A DNA stretch of 64,000 bases from Periplaneta americana (lineage: Eukaryota > Arthropoda > Insecta > Blattodea > Blattidae): NCBI RefSeq assembly GCF_040183065.1, contig NC_091119.1, positions 66,652,892 to 66,716,891 on the forward strand, in the 5' to 3' direction. Within the stretch, counting starts at the first letter, position 1; each line of letters opens with the position of its first letter. The notes beneath the pieces are model-generated. The model did not search any database. It saw nothing but the letters and a program-made list of their open reading frames with translations, and was not told the DNA's origin. Of the stretch, positions 46,471-58,494 are shown one piece after another. Made by a program: the position numbers and the translations under genes.

Positions 46471-46721
46471 ATTTATTCGACAAAGCCTTCATTTCCAGAG
46501 CTTATGAAGTATGGACGAAAAATGATTGACCTGCATCAGGCATTGGGCTCTTTTACTTATCAATACTCTACACGGGCCCACAGCTTTACTACTCTTCTTT
46601 CCCGTAGGAAGCCAGTCTAAGGATTTTTCTTTTACTCTTCAAAATCCTTCAGCCTTGTCTGAACCCCGAACCTCGGATGGAGCAGTTTAGATTGTATGGA
46701 ACATTTCACGCTCTATGTGCG

Positions 46722-46922
46722 TTTGCCTGCTGATCCGGAGCTGCTCTTGAGCATGGGTTCGATATCCGCTTGACTAATTGTCTGGTTGTTTTTTCTGCGG
46801 TTTTTCCGAACTATTAGAGAGAATATCTATTGAGCCTAATGCCATTCCTGTACCTCTTCTCGTCAAGTACCATCTCGTTATCACTAATTTTATTCCATCG
46901 ACGCTAAATAATTTAGCAATCC
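46722..46922 (+). mobile_element. SINE (family 3)
   Basis: B-box-like GGGTTCGATATCCGC near 46756 and a 3' end with CCATCGACGCTAAATAA, shared with the copies at 59160 and 60343. Confidence 0.6.
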
Positions 46923-46964
46923 AATTTCATAATAAATAATTTAGCAATCCAATTTCATAATAAA
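46909..46964. repeat. 28-bp tandem duplication
   Basis: ATTTAGCAATCCAATTTCAT followed by AATAAATA occurs twice in direct succession at the SINE tail. Confidence 0.85.
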
Positions 46965-47570
46965 ATTTCAAATAATAATCCAATAATAAATATAAATGTA
47001 ATCCATCTCCACCAAAACATAAACTGCACGTCGCGCGTCGTTAAGTAACCGACTAAAACTAAAAAGTCTCCGACTACCACTTTTGAATTGTGATAGGCTA
47101 TGGCTTCCAAATTTACGGTTAGAATATGTTTATGTATAGTTTTTTTTATAACTATAGCCTTATATATACACTGTGTATAATAATACAATTTATACCACTG
47201 TGATATAAATTAATGGAAAATTGGTAAAGCATCGGCATGGAAAACAGAAGTACTTCCGGACCCTTTTTCAAAACTACCTTTTTCCATCATAAATATACTC
47301 CGTATTTAACCTAGACACGCCGGTGATTGAACCCAAGTATCCCACGCTGGGAAGTCAACATAATTTCGTGTAATATCATATTTAATTAGCAGAAACATCA
47401 AGGAACAGACAAAAAATCATTAGTCACGTGAGTTAGCCACACGTTCACGAATTGTCAAAAAGCCACGACTTCAATCAAGGGCATGGCCCATTCTTGTCGA
47501 TCAAGGTTACGCATATGCAAGAACATTTGCTGCAATTCCTTACTTTCGTTGTACAGTATTTATAGAACAG
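46965..47570. other. Upstream region of copy 3, no gene seen
   Basis: A tRNA-like GGTGATTGAACCCAAG near 47311 may be a SINE scrap. Otherwise nothing. Confidence 0.4.
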
Positions 47571-47641
47571 GGTGCGTTACCTTGTATTCGCTCTGTTTGT
47601 GGGTATATAAGCTGCCTGAGATTTGTCGTCCAGCAACAGTC
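47571..47641 (+). promoter_or_regulatory. Promoter of gene copy 3
   Basis: GGTGCGTTACCTTG at 47571-47584 (about -67 to -54) is identical to that of copy 4. TATATAAG is at 47604-47611. The initiator is ACAGTC with probable start A at 47638. A TTTCGTTGTAC stretch just upstream is also shared with copy 4. Confidence 0.8.
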
Positions 47642-47673
47642 TTTTGCAACAAGATTGATCGAAACAAACAACC

Positions 47674-48110
47674 ATGTATCAGCTGGTAAGTCTGTTCAAA
47701 ATGCAACGTAAATTGATCTGGTGTAAAATAACGTTTAGGAAATAGCCTAATAGCAAACACATTTCATACTCATAATGGCTTGTGTCAGCGACTACTTTTG
47801 GAAGCTACATTATGTATAAAGCTAAAATATGCATGAAACATTGAAACACGGTCAATATAAATTATATGGAGCAAGTTTCGCCTTTCTGTGGGAAGCGAAA
47901 GTAATACATTTAGGAAATCTGTACTTTTATATTTCGTTATAAAGTCTTCTAATCATTTAACCAGAAGACAGAAATATTTGACGTTTTTTGAATGCATTTC
48001 TGAAATAAATTCTGTTTTGTGGAGGAATATTATGAACGCACCTAACAAAAGTAATTTTTCTGTTTATTGCTGATGGTACAATATTCAAGTACTGAGTAGA
48101 GTCCCTGCAC

Positions 48111-48152
<42 letters not shown>

Positions 48153-48156
48153 TATC

Positions 48157-48219
<63 letters not shown>

Positions 48220-48301
48220 CGAGACATACGTGAGATACCTTTGATTGGCTGGAGTCAGAAACTATTACGCACCTTAAGCACTATTATTCTGCTCAATGAC
48301 C

Positions 48302-48349
<48 letters not shown>

Positions 48350-50454
48350 AATTAACAGTAGTAGTAGTAGTAGTAAGAGTCGAGACACGTGAGATACTTC
48401 TGATTGGCTATATTATTCTGTTCAATCTCAATAACGACATGTAATAAAATTCTCGTCTTATTGGACAAGTCTTGACTCAGGACAATATTATTAATGCGAG
48501 TCTTACATAAAAACCATCCTCTTCTAAATTTGTATTGGCGGTAATAATTAGATTAGATCATTTAATAATAATTTAACATATAAGTTAAACTGGTCTCTAC
48601 ATGAATTATTTATAATTTCATACCTAATATAGTCTGTTTTATATTAACCGATTTAGAAATATATTTATGATGCTACCAAAACGAAATTACATACAACATT
48701 ATTGGAAATAAACGTAAAAGCACTATTAGTCGCAGTAAAGTTACAGCCTTAACTTCCCACGCAAGAAATCTGGGATTAAATCCCAGTGTGATCAAGTGGA
48801 ATTTTTAGTGAATGAAACTCTCTTCTTGTAGTATGTATTTATTAACACTACAATTGGGTATACACCCGGTGGCAGTGGTATATAATATACAATAATATCA
48901 TTACAATAATACAATAATTACAGCAATAAAAATAAAATAAATATAAATTTACTTCCAGCTATAAATAAATAGATACAATAAACCTAGGGCTATAAACCTA
49001 TTTCACCCAACTATTACCAATTTAAGTAATTACATATCACCTTAATTAATTACATATCAACTTAATTGCATATCATCTTAATTACATATAACCTTAATTT
49101 ATTTACATATTAACTTAATTACATATCTTAATTAATTACATATCAACTTAATTTAATGTCACAATTAGTCAACTACACTGCACCTACAATTAAATTTTCA
49201 GTCTAATCTTTTCAATCTTTTCTTAAATGTATTGATTTTGAGAGGACCACCCTGAAAGATTGCCGCAGGTAAGGTGTTCCAGTCTACTATTGTGCGGTTA
49301 ACAAAGGAAAATTTTGCCACGTCCGTTCTTTGTTTTCTACATTTAAATTTCCTACAGGGCATCAAACCCGGGGCCTTTGGTTAAACGTACCATCTTATCT
49401 GATATATCCTCATTCCTACATGTAAATTGTTTATCCTTGTTAGCGGTGACTGAAATGAACTTCGTTACATTACAAGGCTTAATATCCGACCAAGAAATTT
49501 GAGGGAAAATGTAAAGGTTATTGTTTCAAAAATGCAGATATTTTGTTACCTGTACATCATTAATAAACAGTTTAAATGAGTTAGATATTTCATGTTTCTT
49601 GTAGGCTAGTATATCACAACTTCTACTGAATCCTTATTGATTTATGCTGCACAGTTGAGACAAACAGAAATGAAGGATAGCCTATAGGGGAAAGAAGATA
49701 GGGCCCACCAAAAGTGGAAACAAGTTATTATTACAAGTAGGTAACTAATATGTGAATATATTCTCACGTTAAATATTACTGAACATAAACGATTAGTGTC
49801 CGGGGAACACACAGTTTAAATTTTCTCTCCTGAAAAATTTGCTCTATGTGACCTAAAACAACTTCTAAGACAACAATAAATTTTAAGAAAACATTTATGA
49901 TGAAAAGTGAAAAAAACAATAATAAAATAAAAATTTAAGATATCGCCACGAGTTAAAATTCCAAATTTCTGTCAATGAAACAGAACAAAATAAGTGGAGA
50001 CAAGTTACTTCGCATTAAAAAAGTTCCCAGAAATGTTCCTGCAACTTTGCAGGAACTAGTCGACCTCCTCGACTCAGATCCGACCATCTAAATTGAAGTA
50101 ACAGGATCCCGACAGAAGTAATAAGTAGATGATTTGATGAATATCAGAAAATTGGAAAGAAATTTAAATGTACAAATTCATGGTGATGTATGAAAATCAC
50201 GAAAGGGCTCCAAAGCCTACCATTAATTCAGACATAAAACCGACATGTACATTAAATTACACAAGGATTTTTGATTGTGTGAGATATTTCTATTTTTATC
50301 CCTTTCTTTGCAGATTCTCCTCGTCCTGGCCCTCATCGCCGTGGCTGCCGCCCAGTACCCCTACTACGCCGGATACTACGGCACTGGATACTACGGCGCC
50401 TATGCCCACCCCTATGCCTACTCTGGTTTGGGCTACGGAATCTATGGACGTTAA
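47674..50454 (+). CDS. YG-rich secreted peptide, copy 3
   Basis: Coding exons 47674-47685 and 50314-50454, with a 2628-bp intron 1 (GTAAGT, CTTTGCAG). The 50-residue product is identical to that of copy 4: MYQL, the shared hydrophobic signal core, and a mature part ending YSGLGYGIYGR. The 33-residue mature part has 12 Tyr and 8 Gly and no Cys. Exon 2 differs from copy 4 by two silent bases in 141, while the introns share nothing visible. Strongly preferred codons (TAC, GGC, GCC, CTC) suggest high expression. Intron 1 has taken up microsatellites and a LINE tail without harm to the splice sites. Candidate roles are the same as for the sisters and unproved. Confidence 0.9.
48114..48410. repeat. 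Duplicated (ATT)n(AGT)n block with unique tail
   Basis: An ATT run, an AGT run and a tail GTCGAGACACGTGAGATA-like plus TGATTGGCT occur twice (48114-48255 and 48303-48408). The unit was therefore duplicated as a whole, about 190 bp apart. Confidence 0.85.
48836..49470 (-). mobile_element. LINE 3' end, family A, minus orientation
   Basis: Starts (3' tail) with ATTTATTAACACTACAATTG and ACACCCGGTG, the inverse of the 15220-15280 end. It then holds the inverse of the VEWN-type coding tail (ATTGCCGCAGGTAAGG, complement of LPAAI) around 49255-49300 and CCACGTCCGTTCTTTG. 5'-truncated near 49470. Confidence 0.75.
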
Positions 50455-50457
50455 AAG

Positions 50458-51673
50458 GCGAGTATGAAATTACTACAGATAACTTATTAGCATTCTTAAA
50501 GGACGGTTAATACGGTAAAATACTGTTTTAACCACCTAGTAATCTTACAGGCTGACTCAGAGAATTCTTGAAGAATTTTAATGAAGTATAATATTACATA
50601 AACGGATACAAAATAAATAAAGTAAATGTTTTATTTATTAATAGCTTATTACTAATATGAAATGCTATGTATACAAATGCACTGGGGCGTTTTACGTAAT
50701 CGTCAAGGTGTAACTTCGAATTTGCATGTTAACCATGGTGTAGGTTTAAACTCGGCATAAAGCATTGACGTTTATTATCTGTTTACATCAGTGGCGTATA
50801 CTGGTTAAAGGGTTTAGGCTACCACTGACCCTATTATTACACAAAATATATCTAACAATTACTTTAATTTTAATTACTATGGTAAAACTAATAATACAAA
50901 ATTATTACATTATGTTATATTATAAACTTTTTCTTTTGTAATTTCCTTGGGCTACCGCCGGTAGCCCGGGTAGTCCGCAAAATACGCCCCTGTTACATGA
51001 ATATTACGTTGTTCAAGTGTCTTACGCTGTAAGAGACATAGATTTGCCTAACTTTTACTTCACAATTTAACTACATATCATTATGTATTCTGAACTTCGA
51101 GTTGTGCTGTGAGACAATCTCCATTGTATTTTCCAATAGAAATTCAGATAGAAAGTCAAAGATAGAATTTTATTTGGTCTACAGGCCCCACTCGATATAG
51201 AATAAATATGAAAGTTTGTTATTAAGGTACTTATTTTTAGGGATAAAAGTTACATATTTTCTATTTAATGATAACCAGTTCCATGGTGTTATGAATGATA
51301 AACTGTAAACATTTATTCTTTATAACATAACGAAACAGAGCCTTCTGATCAATTCCGTCACAAAAAGAGAATTTTGATCTCAATTATTTAAAAAAATATT
51401 ATTAGTTTACTCATTATTTCAGTGATCATTACCCGGTAATGTATATGTTGGTTGTCATTTTAATATTTGTAAGTTTAAATAACTGTAAGATTGCTATATT
51501 TAAAACATTTATTTTGTAAATAAATTACTTTCACATTACAACAAACAATATGTAAGTATACAATTCTCATATAAAGTTCCTGTAGTTCTTCTCATAATTA
51601 TTACTCTAACAAGTAAGACTTTAAACATAATAATATTGCCTATATGTAGACTTAATATGCCTTTCTTTTACAG
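50458..51673 (+). other. Intron 2 of copy 3 (GC-AG type?)
   Basis: The donor at the position used by all sister genes reads GCGAGT instead of GTNAGT. A fallback GTATGA lies 4 nt further on (50462). The acceptor is TTTCTTTTACAG at 51673. It contains a hAT-type MITE. Confidence 0.6.
50789..50992. mobile_element. hAT-type MITE
   Basis: Ends CAGTGGCGTAT and, read inward from the right, CAGGGGCGTAT. TTACAT lies just outside both ends, possibly part of an 8-bp duplication. An internal GGCTACCGCCGGTAGCCC palindrome is near the right end. 204 bp. Confidence 0.75.
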
Positions 51674-51780
51674 ATTTGGGAGGCTCGACTGATTCCCATG
51701 ATCAACTCTACAGCAAGTGTTGTTTTCATGGGACTATGTTGTACATTTCATAAAAATAAACACTTGTTTTGATTGACACC
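51674..51780 (+). other. Non-coding last exon and poly(A) signal, copy 3
   Basis: Begins ATTTGGGAGGCTCGACTG after the acceptor. AATAAA at 51755-51760 is followed by a TTGTTTTGATTG stretch. Its sequence is unlike exon 3 of copies 1 and 2. Confidence 0.72.
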
Positions 51781-52142
51781 TAAATACGTTGGTTGTTATT
51801 GATTTCATAAAATAATGAATTCCTCTCCAACCTTCCATAAATTAAGAAATAAGACAGTTTGGTATTAGACTGTCTCAAAATCTTTCGTATTAAGTTCTAA
51901 CAATGAATAAAAAAGCAACAGGAGACAATTTTACCAAACAAATTGTCTATTATTTAGAAAGACGCCCAGTTTCACCAACCTTGTTAAACATTTTACATTT
52001 CGTTAAGGCAGTTTAACAGTAAACTTAAAGGAAGAGATGTTTCATCAACTGTTGTTACTGCTAATATCATGTTAAATCCACTGTTAAATTAACATAGCAT
52101 ACTCCCGCAGTTAAATCCTTAATGTCCTGTTACAGCATCAAT

Positions 52143-52370
52143 GTTATAATATGTTTTATTTAACGACGCTCGCAACTGCAGAGGTTATATCACCGTCGCC
52201 GGATGTGCCGGAATTTTGTCTCGCAGGAGTTCTTTTACATTACAGTAAATCTACTGACATGAGCCTGTCGCATTTAAGCACACTTAAATGCCAAGAACCT
52301 GGCCCGGGATCGAACCCGCAACCTTGGGCATAGAAGGCCAGCGCTATACCAACTCGCCAACCAGGTCAAC
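52143..52370 (-). mobile_element. SINE (family 4) with 12-bp target duplication
   Basis: On the minus strand the head reads GACCTGGTTGGCGAGTTGG and then GGTTGCGGGTTCGATCCC, a well-kept tRNA-like pol III promoter. Perfect direct repeats TACAGCATCAAT lie at 52131-52142 and 52371-52382. Confidence 0.92.
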
Positions 52371-52580
52371 TACAGCATCAATCATGGCTGCTAGGGAACA
52401 TATGTTACAAACCAATTATATCGAGATATATATGCAGTGAAAACAATTAGCTGCAATGACTACTTCAGCATTTTAATTATTTAAAATAAATATGTTCATA
52501 AATACTAAAATGATTGGTATTAATATTATCAATGCATCCGCAATAAAGAGAAGTTGACGTGTGCTTATTAACGTAAGCAT

Positions 52581-52583
<3 letters not shown>

Positions 52584-52652
<69 letters not shown>
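52584..52652. repeat. (AAT)n(ATT)n microsatellite
   Basis: AAT run meeting an ATT run, itself a small inverted repeat. Confidence 0.95.
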
Positions 52653-52653
<1 letters not shown>

Positions 52654-52700
52654 CGTATTATTCAGATATAATTGCAGATTTTCAAAACGATATTTCTTTA

Positions 52701-52993
52701 CTAATATGTTTTCGCGGGATATCAGCCGAGTTAAGATTTTGGAATGCTCCAAGCTTTCGACTGCTATCTCTGCAGCCATCTTCAGGGAAGTGATGTCCGA
52801 ACAGAAAGTCGAAAGGTTATATAGATGTGGCTGTCTCAGGTGAAACGGGATTGGTTGGCGGATCGGCCAATCCGGGGCCTTTCGACTTTCTGTTCGGACA
52901 TCACTTCCCTGAAGATGGCTGCAGAGATAGCAGTCGAAAGCTTGGAGCATTCCAAAATCTTAACTCGGCTGATATCCCGCGAAAACATATTAG
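52701..52993. repeat. Perfect 116-bp inverted repeat, Penelope-like end?
   Basis: Arms 52701-52816 and 52878-52993 are exact inverse copies with 61 bp between. Each arm contains CCTGAAGATGGCTGC, then AGAGATA and GCAGTCGAAAG. This resembles the CTGANGA/stem/GAAA core found at Penelope-like element ends, where hammerhead ribozymes are known. Treated here as a fossil fragment pair; no coding sequence of such an element is visible. Confidence 0.7.
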
Positions 52994-53814
52994 CGAACCA
53001 ACGCCGAGAAAGCCTCAAATCATAGATATTTCTTTACTTCATTAATTTAACAGTTCACACGTAGTTATGACTAATGACGTGTGAAAATACGTTAGGTATC
53101 TAAGATATGAAAAATAATATTAACGCTTACCATTGTAGTATTCAGCATCACAATCATTCTTCATTTTCTATTGGTTCTACTCAATCCTGGATAACTGAAA
53201 GAATCTTCACACCAATATCAACTTTGAGAGTGAAAATACACCGTCAGTTTTCAGACGTTCCACTGTATCTTGTGTATGACTCTTCCTTAGCATTTCTCTT
53301 AATACTTTCGTGACATTTATTTGTTTCATAGTTCACGTTTTCACATCCAAATGGCGATTGAAATCTTGGGTTAAAGAAACCCATGCTTGTTCCTTTTTCC
53401 TAATGAAAGTTCCATCACTACGTTTGTGTTCAATTACATTCATATAATTAATTGCTAGATCTACTAAAATAATTATGTTCTAATGAGGTAAAATTACTAC
53501 TCCTTAGGTTTCTTTTTCTCGATTTCCGTTATAATTCTGTTAGTCTGTAATACTTCCATAATGTAAGAAATTCAATTTCCGCTAAAAACAAACCACTACA
53601 CCACAACTAGAGGCACATTCAGTAAACTTTCATACAGCCACTGATTCTTTGATTTCTGTTACATTGTTCTTAACATTATGTTATCTAACCAAAGTACCTC
53701 AAATGGTTGGTGAAACACTATTTCACTAACAGGCTATTTAATTTAAAAAAAAAACAAGTTAGTTGACATGCTGTTAGCGTTATTTTAACGAAGCTTGGTA
53801 AAAGTGGGCCATAA

Positions 53815-54135
53815 TATTTGTTTGCCAACATCTCAATTTCCATTTGCTAGCACTTCGTTCATTAGGAAGTAAAAACCTCTAATAGAAGTTCCCGGCTTCT
53901 TCAAAAGTGTAATGGGGGAGATAATACTGTTGAGCGGGCGAAAATATTTCAATATCTATAGCGCGGTTCATAAGAGGCTATAGTTTCAATTATTCTCAGT
54001 ACAGATATATGTAATATTTAAACAAAGAAGCGAACCGAATATCTCATCAACATATGACCGAGAATTTTCGGCTCCGAGCATGCGCAGTCCGGCATTCTTC
54101 GACTTAGAAAAAACTCAGTCGCTCAACTATTATAT
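53815..54135. other. No gene seen
   Basis: Nothing recognisable. Confidence 0.5.
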
Positions 54136-54700
54136 GCCCTCATTGTACATATCCATACATACATACATACATACATACTGTACTGCCAAATGACACTCTT
54201 TCATTACAAACCCAGAATTCTCCAGTCTTTCCTATTTTCTGCCTTCCTCTTACTCTCCGCATAGATCCATATATATTAATGTAGTCTATTATCTGATACC
54301 TTCTTCTGCCCCGAATTCTCCTCCCGTTCACCATTCCTTCCAGTGCATCCCTTAGTAGGCACTTCTTCTCAGCCAGTAACACAACCAATTCCTTTTTCTT
54401 TTCCTGATCAGTTTCAACAACATTCTTTCTTCACCCGTTCTTTCCAATATAGTTTCATTTCTTATTGTCTGTTCATTTTACACTCTCCATCCTTCACCAT
54501 ATTCACATTTCAAATGCTTCTAGTCGCTTCTCTTCACTTCGTCGTAATATTCATGTTTCTGCCCCATATAATGCCATACTCCACACAAAGCAATTCGCTA
54601 GTCTCTTTCTTAGTTCTTTCTCCAGATGTCCGCAGAAGATGCTCCTTTTTCTATTAAAATCTTCCTTTGTCATTGCTAATCTTTTGGCATCCCGGGAGCG
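54136..54700 (-). mobile_element. LINE 3' end with CATA tail
   Basis: On the minus strand, pieces read ALYGAETWILRRSEEKRLEA, FEMWIWRRMESVKWTDKIRN, LKLIRKRKRNWL and DALEGMVNGRRIRGRRRYQI. This is the C terminus of a non-LTR reverse transcriptase gene known widely in insects. The tail ends in a (CATA)n run at 54153-54178. Frame changes break it, and the 5' part is absent. Confidence 0.75.
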
Positions 54701-56075
54701 TACCTGCACTCGTAGAAATGCTACCATGAACTACAATATTCGGCGTGCGTGCTGGTTGATACAGTTTCTACCTCTTAAAACTTTAAAACTTAGGTCAAAC
54801 TTTAAGGGTGCTATTCATATATATTTCGCAGCACGTGCTATGAGCGTACTAAGCTAGCCCCGGCTATCCACTGGTTACTAGTACAGAATTAAAATCACAT
54901 CCTATCGCTAACACTGGTTTATGAATACGAAAAACGCAGATAATCCACCGAAAGCCCGCGCCAAAAATGTCTATGAATACGGCCCTAAAAGTGTTATAAT
55001 TTTAATGAGGTTATATACCTTATAACACTTTTAAAGTTTGAACTAAGTTTTAAGTTTTAAACAAGTGTTAACGTGAACAAGAAACAATACTTTCTACCTC
55101 GTTTAATTTTTTTTTTTTTTGCTGGGTTGATCTTGTCCAGTGTGCACGCATTTTGTTTATCAAAACTAAGATATAACATTAACTATATGTAGGTATAAAC
55201 CAACCTAGCTTATGCCGATATAACTCAGATCATGTAAGATTTTGAACTAAGCAACTTGAAATTCTATACCCAAATTAAATCTTAATCCAACATCGAGGTC
55301 GGAAACATAGTCCAACAGTAACTCTAGTATTTATTGCAGTACCATCTTTACGACTCTTATATTTAAAAGATGAAATTCATACACCAACAGTTACACCAAA
55401 AGCCATTGGTCATCAATGATGTTGAATTTATTAATATTCAGATTGCTGTTGTACTCAACCCATTGCAGAGTGGAGTTTAGAAACAAACGGCACGGTTATT
55501 TTTTTATATGTTTAAAGTGCACAATACCCTAGTAATTCCATCATCAAAATAACATTTTTTTTTTTTCATATTTTTTAACTTTATATACGAGTTCTTGGTT
55601 CCTAATTTTCAAGATACTTAAGATTTCTCAATGTTAGATCATACATAAGACATGCATGGATTCGTATGAATATTTTTATTGAATTTCGTGAAAACATAGA
55701 GTATTTTGAACATCAAAAATCGTACCTGGTTCCAAGAAAAAGACAAATTTGTGAAAGGGGATACGTTACTTACATATGAAACAGACCCATATCGCTCCTG
55801 GATCTCAAGGAAGACGTAGATGCAAGAAACCTCTTAGCGTCAAAGTTCTCATGGAATATTTTCGTATGAATTTTTTTTTTATTTTCTTTTTTTGCAAAAA
55901 TTTTGTCCTAGTGTCCCTCAAAGTGAATCTGTAAGCAGTTTGTTTCTAATATCTTAATTTATCTTTTATTTTGCAATGTGGCAAACAAAGTTTACTGAAA
56001 TAATTTCAGGAGTCTTATTTATCTTCTCTGATGTTAACCATCATAATTATCATCGTCGTCAAAATTATAACTCTG
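54701..56075. other. No gene; possible repeat end at 54850-55010
   Basis: Oligo-T runs at 55105, 55555 and 55865. No protein recognised. Confidence 0.45.
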
Positions 56076-56077
56076 GC

Positions 56078-56165
56078 TGTCCATCTATCCGTTTGTCCGT
56101 CCGTCGTCCGTACATACATCCCTTCGCCCATCCGTCTGTCCTTCCACCTATCCGTCCCTCCTCAC
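56078..56165. repeat. CCGT/CCAT-type low-complexity repeat
   Basis: Imperfect TCCGTC/ATCC tetra- and hexanucleotide words in tandem. Confidence 0.85.
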
Positions 56166-56569
56166 ATCCCTGTGTATATTTATAGATTTTATGACGACCA
56201 GCATTCTTCAAATAAATCATAATTTAGTATTTTCCGTCCCCACCAAACATTCTTACTAATTCAGATTTCTTGGTATTAAGGTCACCATGATGTCAAGGCT
56301 AATTTTTATATCATCAGCAGAAACACAAGGCAAGGCGCCAACCGGACATTACAGGTTAATATATCCACTTACCTTACCTGCAGGGACTGAGCGATCCGCG
56401 AAACAATCTGCGTTTATATAATCAGTTAATATCTTAGAAAAGAGATATCAACGTTAACAATCGAACTATAATTCCCGTAATATCAGAAGACTGTTAGCAA
56501 ATATAAAAAATCACACAGATAAGTTACGCTATTTCTGCTATCTATCTATATATATGAGGGACACACATG

Positions 56570-57325
56570 GTGTGGCTTCTCTAATTCTTTGTTTTGTGTG
56601 TTCTCTAGTTGTTGGACGCACCTAGTAGGTCATGTCTTTAATTCTCCCCCACAAGAAGGATTGCCCGTGACTCAGGATTGCATCATAATACAGTGTTTAG
56701 AATTCTCAAAGACAACAAATTTCGTTCATACCATATTCATCTCCATCAGGAACTTGGGGGACATGACTTCCAGATTCGTGTTGAGTTCTGCAACTTATTT
56801 CTAAACATGGACCGTGATTTCGAGCTCAGAATTCTGTGGATTGATGAGGCAACTTTTAAAAGTACTGGTCAGGTGACTCCCTACAGTTCCCATTACTGGT
56901 CTCCGGTTAATCTACACTGGCTACGTGGAGTGGATTACCAGCACGTGTGGAGCCTCAATACATGGTGTGGTCTCCTCGGACACCGAGTCATAGGACCATA
57001 CTTTTTTGAGGAGAACTTGAATGATAGAACGCACGCTTCCTCCGAAACATTTTGCACCAGTTGCTTCGTGATGTTCCCCTTGCACTTCGGTTAACGATGT
57101 GGCTTCAGCAGAGTGGCTGTCTGGCTCACTTTTCACGTAGGGCTCGGCGAGTTATTAACCGGTTATTCCCCTAAGATGGATTCCACGAGGAGGACCAGTA
57201 GTCTGGCCTGCCCGATCTCGTGACTCGCTCCAAATGATTTCTCCTTGAGGGGGACAATTAAAGACATATTCTATCAGGTGCATCCAACAACTAGAGAAGA
57301 TATGAAACAAAGAATTACATGTCTC
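56570..57325 (+). pseudogene. Mariner-type (DD41D-like) transposase relic
   Basis: Plus-strand pieces: ARDSGLHHNTVFRILKDNKF (helix-turn-helix end), FELRILWIDEATFKSTGQ (first catalytic Asp), YQHVWSLNTWCGLLGHRVIG, YFFEENLNDRT, and, in other frames, AHFSRRARRVINRLFP and WPARSRD. Order and wording match the transposase at 2999-4146. The clear second catalytic Asp has become CLAHF-like, so the copy is dead. Terminal repeats were not identified. Confidence 0.75.
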
Positions 57326-57329
57326 TCAG

Positions 57330-58340
57330 CTGTGCTGAAGATCTCCGTGCAATCACGGATGTTACGACCCAAGCATGCGCTATAAACCTAAACGGGGAAT
57401 CCGCGACTGCGCGCAGACCCAAAATTTTACCTGCTCTGAAGTGGTCAACTGCGTGTGCGGTCACTTTTCGAAATAGGTCAACTGCGCTCAGTAGTCAATT
57501 TTTGAGTCAAGTCAACGGCACGCGGGGGAAAACACAAGTTAAGTTGGCACTACAGCATTTTCCTTCCCATTTTCAGAGACTTAGGACTCTCTATGACTGC
57601 TAAGCTACACCAGTCATAGGTATGGTTAAAAATGCTTTGTCATATTCTCATGCCCATAATGGGGCACTCGTCAAGAATGATAAAATATCCATGCTCATAA
57701 TGGGGCACTCGTCAAGGCATTTAAAAAGACACGGAAAATATTTTCATTCCTTATGATAATAAGAAACGCTTTTTAAAAAATTCGAATGTGTTATAGTTTC
57801 ATTCCTGTACTTTAAAAATCAATTCCTGTATATACGGCACATGTTTTTCACGTTTATTGTTAGATCCGTGAGGCCTATCTGTATCATTCATTTTAATGTA
57901 GGTGATTGAGTTTGAACGATAGCGTCAGCAAAATTATATATACGTGGACGAATCAATTTTAAAGGTCTCTCAAATAATTCAGTAACAGCCTTCCGTTTTA
58001 CATTATCGGAAGTTACTTGTCTGTTTAAGTTATCAATGGCTTCATGGTTATGACTAACTTCGTTAGTAAACAGAATATGGATTGAAGAATTGTTTAAGTT
58101 TTCACTGCACACCTCCACGCTACTCCACGTTGTGTTTATCTTTCCGAAATTTATTTCTTCCTACAAGGATCAACTTATGGCCTCTTTGACTTGTCATATG
58201 TACCAAGGAACGTTACAATCCATTTCTAACTTACTAGTTGCATACGAGGAGTAGGAACTGGCACACACAGCACGCCATTTTATACCCTCGGAAAAACTGA
58301 CTAATGAAAACAGTGCTACCAACAGTTTTGTTCAAACATT
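57330..58340. other. No gene; short direct repeat at 57650-57720
   Basis: CATAATGGGGCACTCGTCAA occurs twice about 50 bp apart (57654, 57696). Nothing else is recognised. Confidence 0.5.
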
Positions 58341-58349
58341 ACCGAGTCG

Positions 58350-58485
58350 CAAATAAAGCACTCGCGCGCAGTCGACCTGTTTACAGCATACCTCATCTCG
58401 CGCAGTCGATCTGTTTGCTGAGGTAATGCTGAACCTGCTCTCGCGCAGTTGGGCAAACAGTATACCTTTCGTGCAGTCGGTACAC
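58350..58485. repeat. Degenerate about 45-bp tandem repeat
   Basis: Three to four units of a TCGCGCAGTCGACCTGTTTA-like word with varying spacers. Confidence 0.6.
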
Positions 58486-58494
58486 ACCCAACTT

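Larger units (their letters stand above)
47686..50313 (+). other. Intron 1 of copy 3
   Basis: Contains a duplicated ATT/AGT microsatellite block (48114-48410) and a minus-strand LINE 3' end (48836-49470). From 49475 to the acceptor I see nothing. Confidence 0.75.
51963..53810. mobile_element. Possible non-autonomous DNA element hosting other repeats
   Basis: The left GCCCAGTTTCACCAACCTTG and, read inward from the right, GGCCCACTTTTACCAAGCTT look like inverted ends. An alternative right end is TTGGTGAAACACT near 53712. Inside lie a SINE, microsatellites and the 116-bp inverted repeat. No transposase was seen. Confidence 0.4.

Noticed and set aside
868-52331. Free-standing tRNA genes at the A/B-box matches
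   Set aside because: Each match is followed by a SINE body and, in most cases, bounded by target duplications; none forms a clean 70- to 75-nt tRNA with a terminator.
52648-53025. Conserved-looking peptide with SLKMAAEIAVESLEHSKIL on both strands
   Set aside because: It appears on both strands only because the DNA is a perfect inverted repeat; no gene structure.
54343-54857. Plus-strand frames of 104 and 130 codons
   Set aside because: Antisense of the minus-strand LINE C-terminal region, which has the recognisable motifs.
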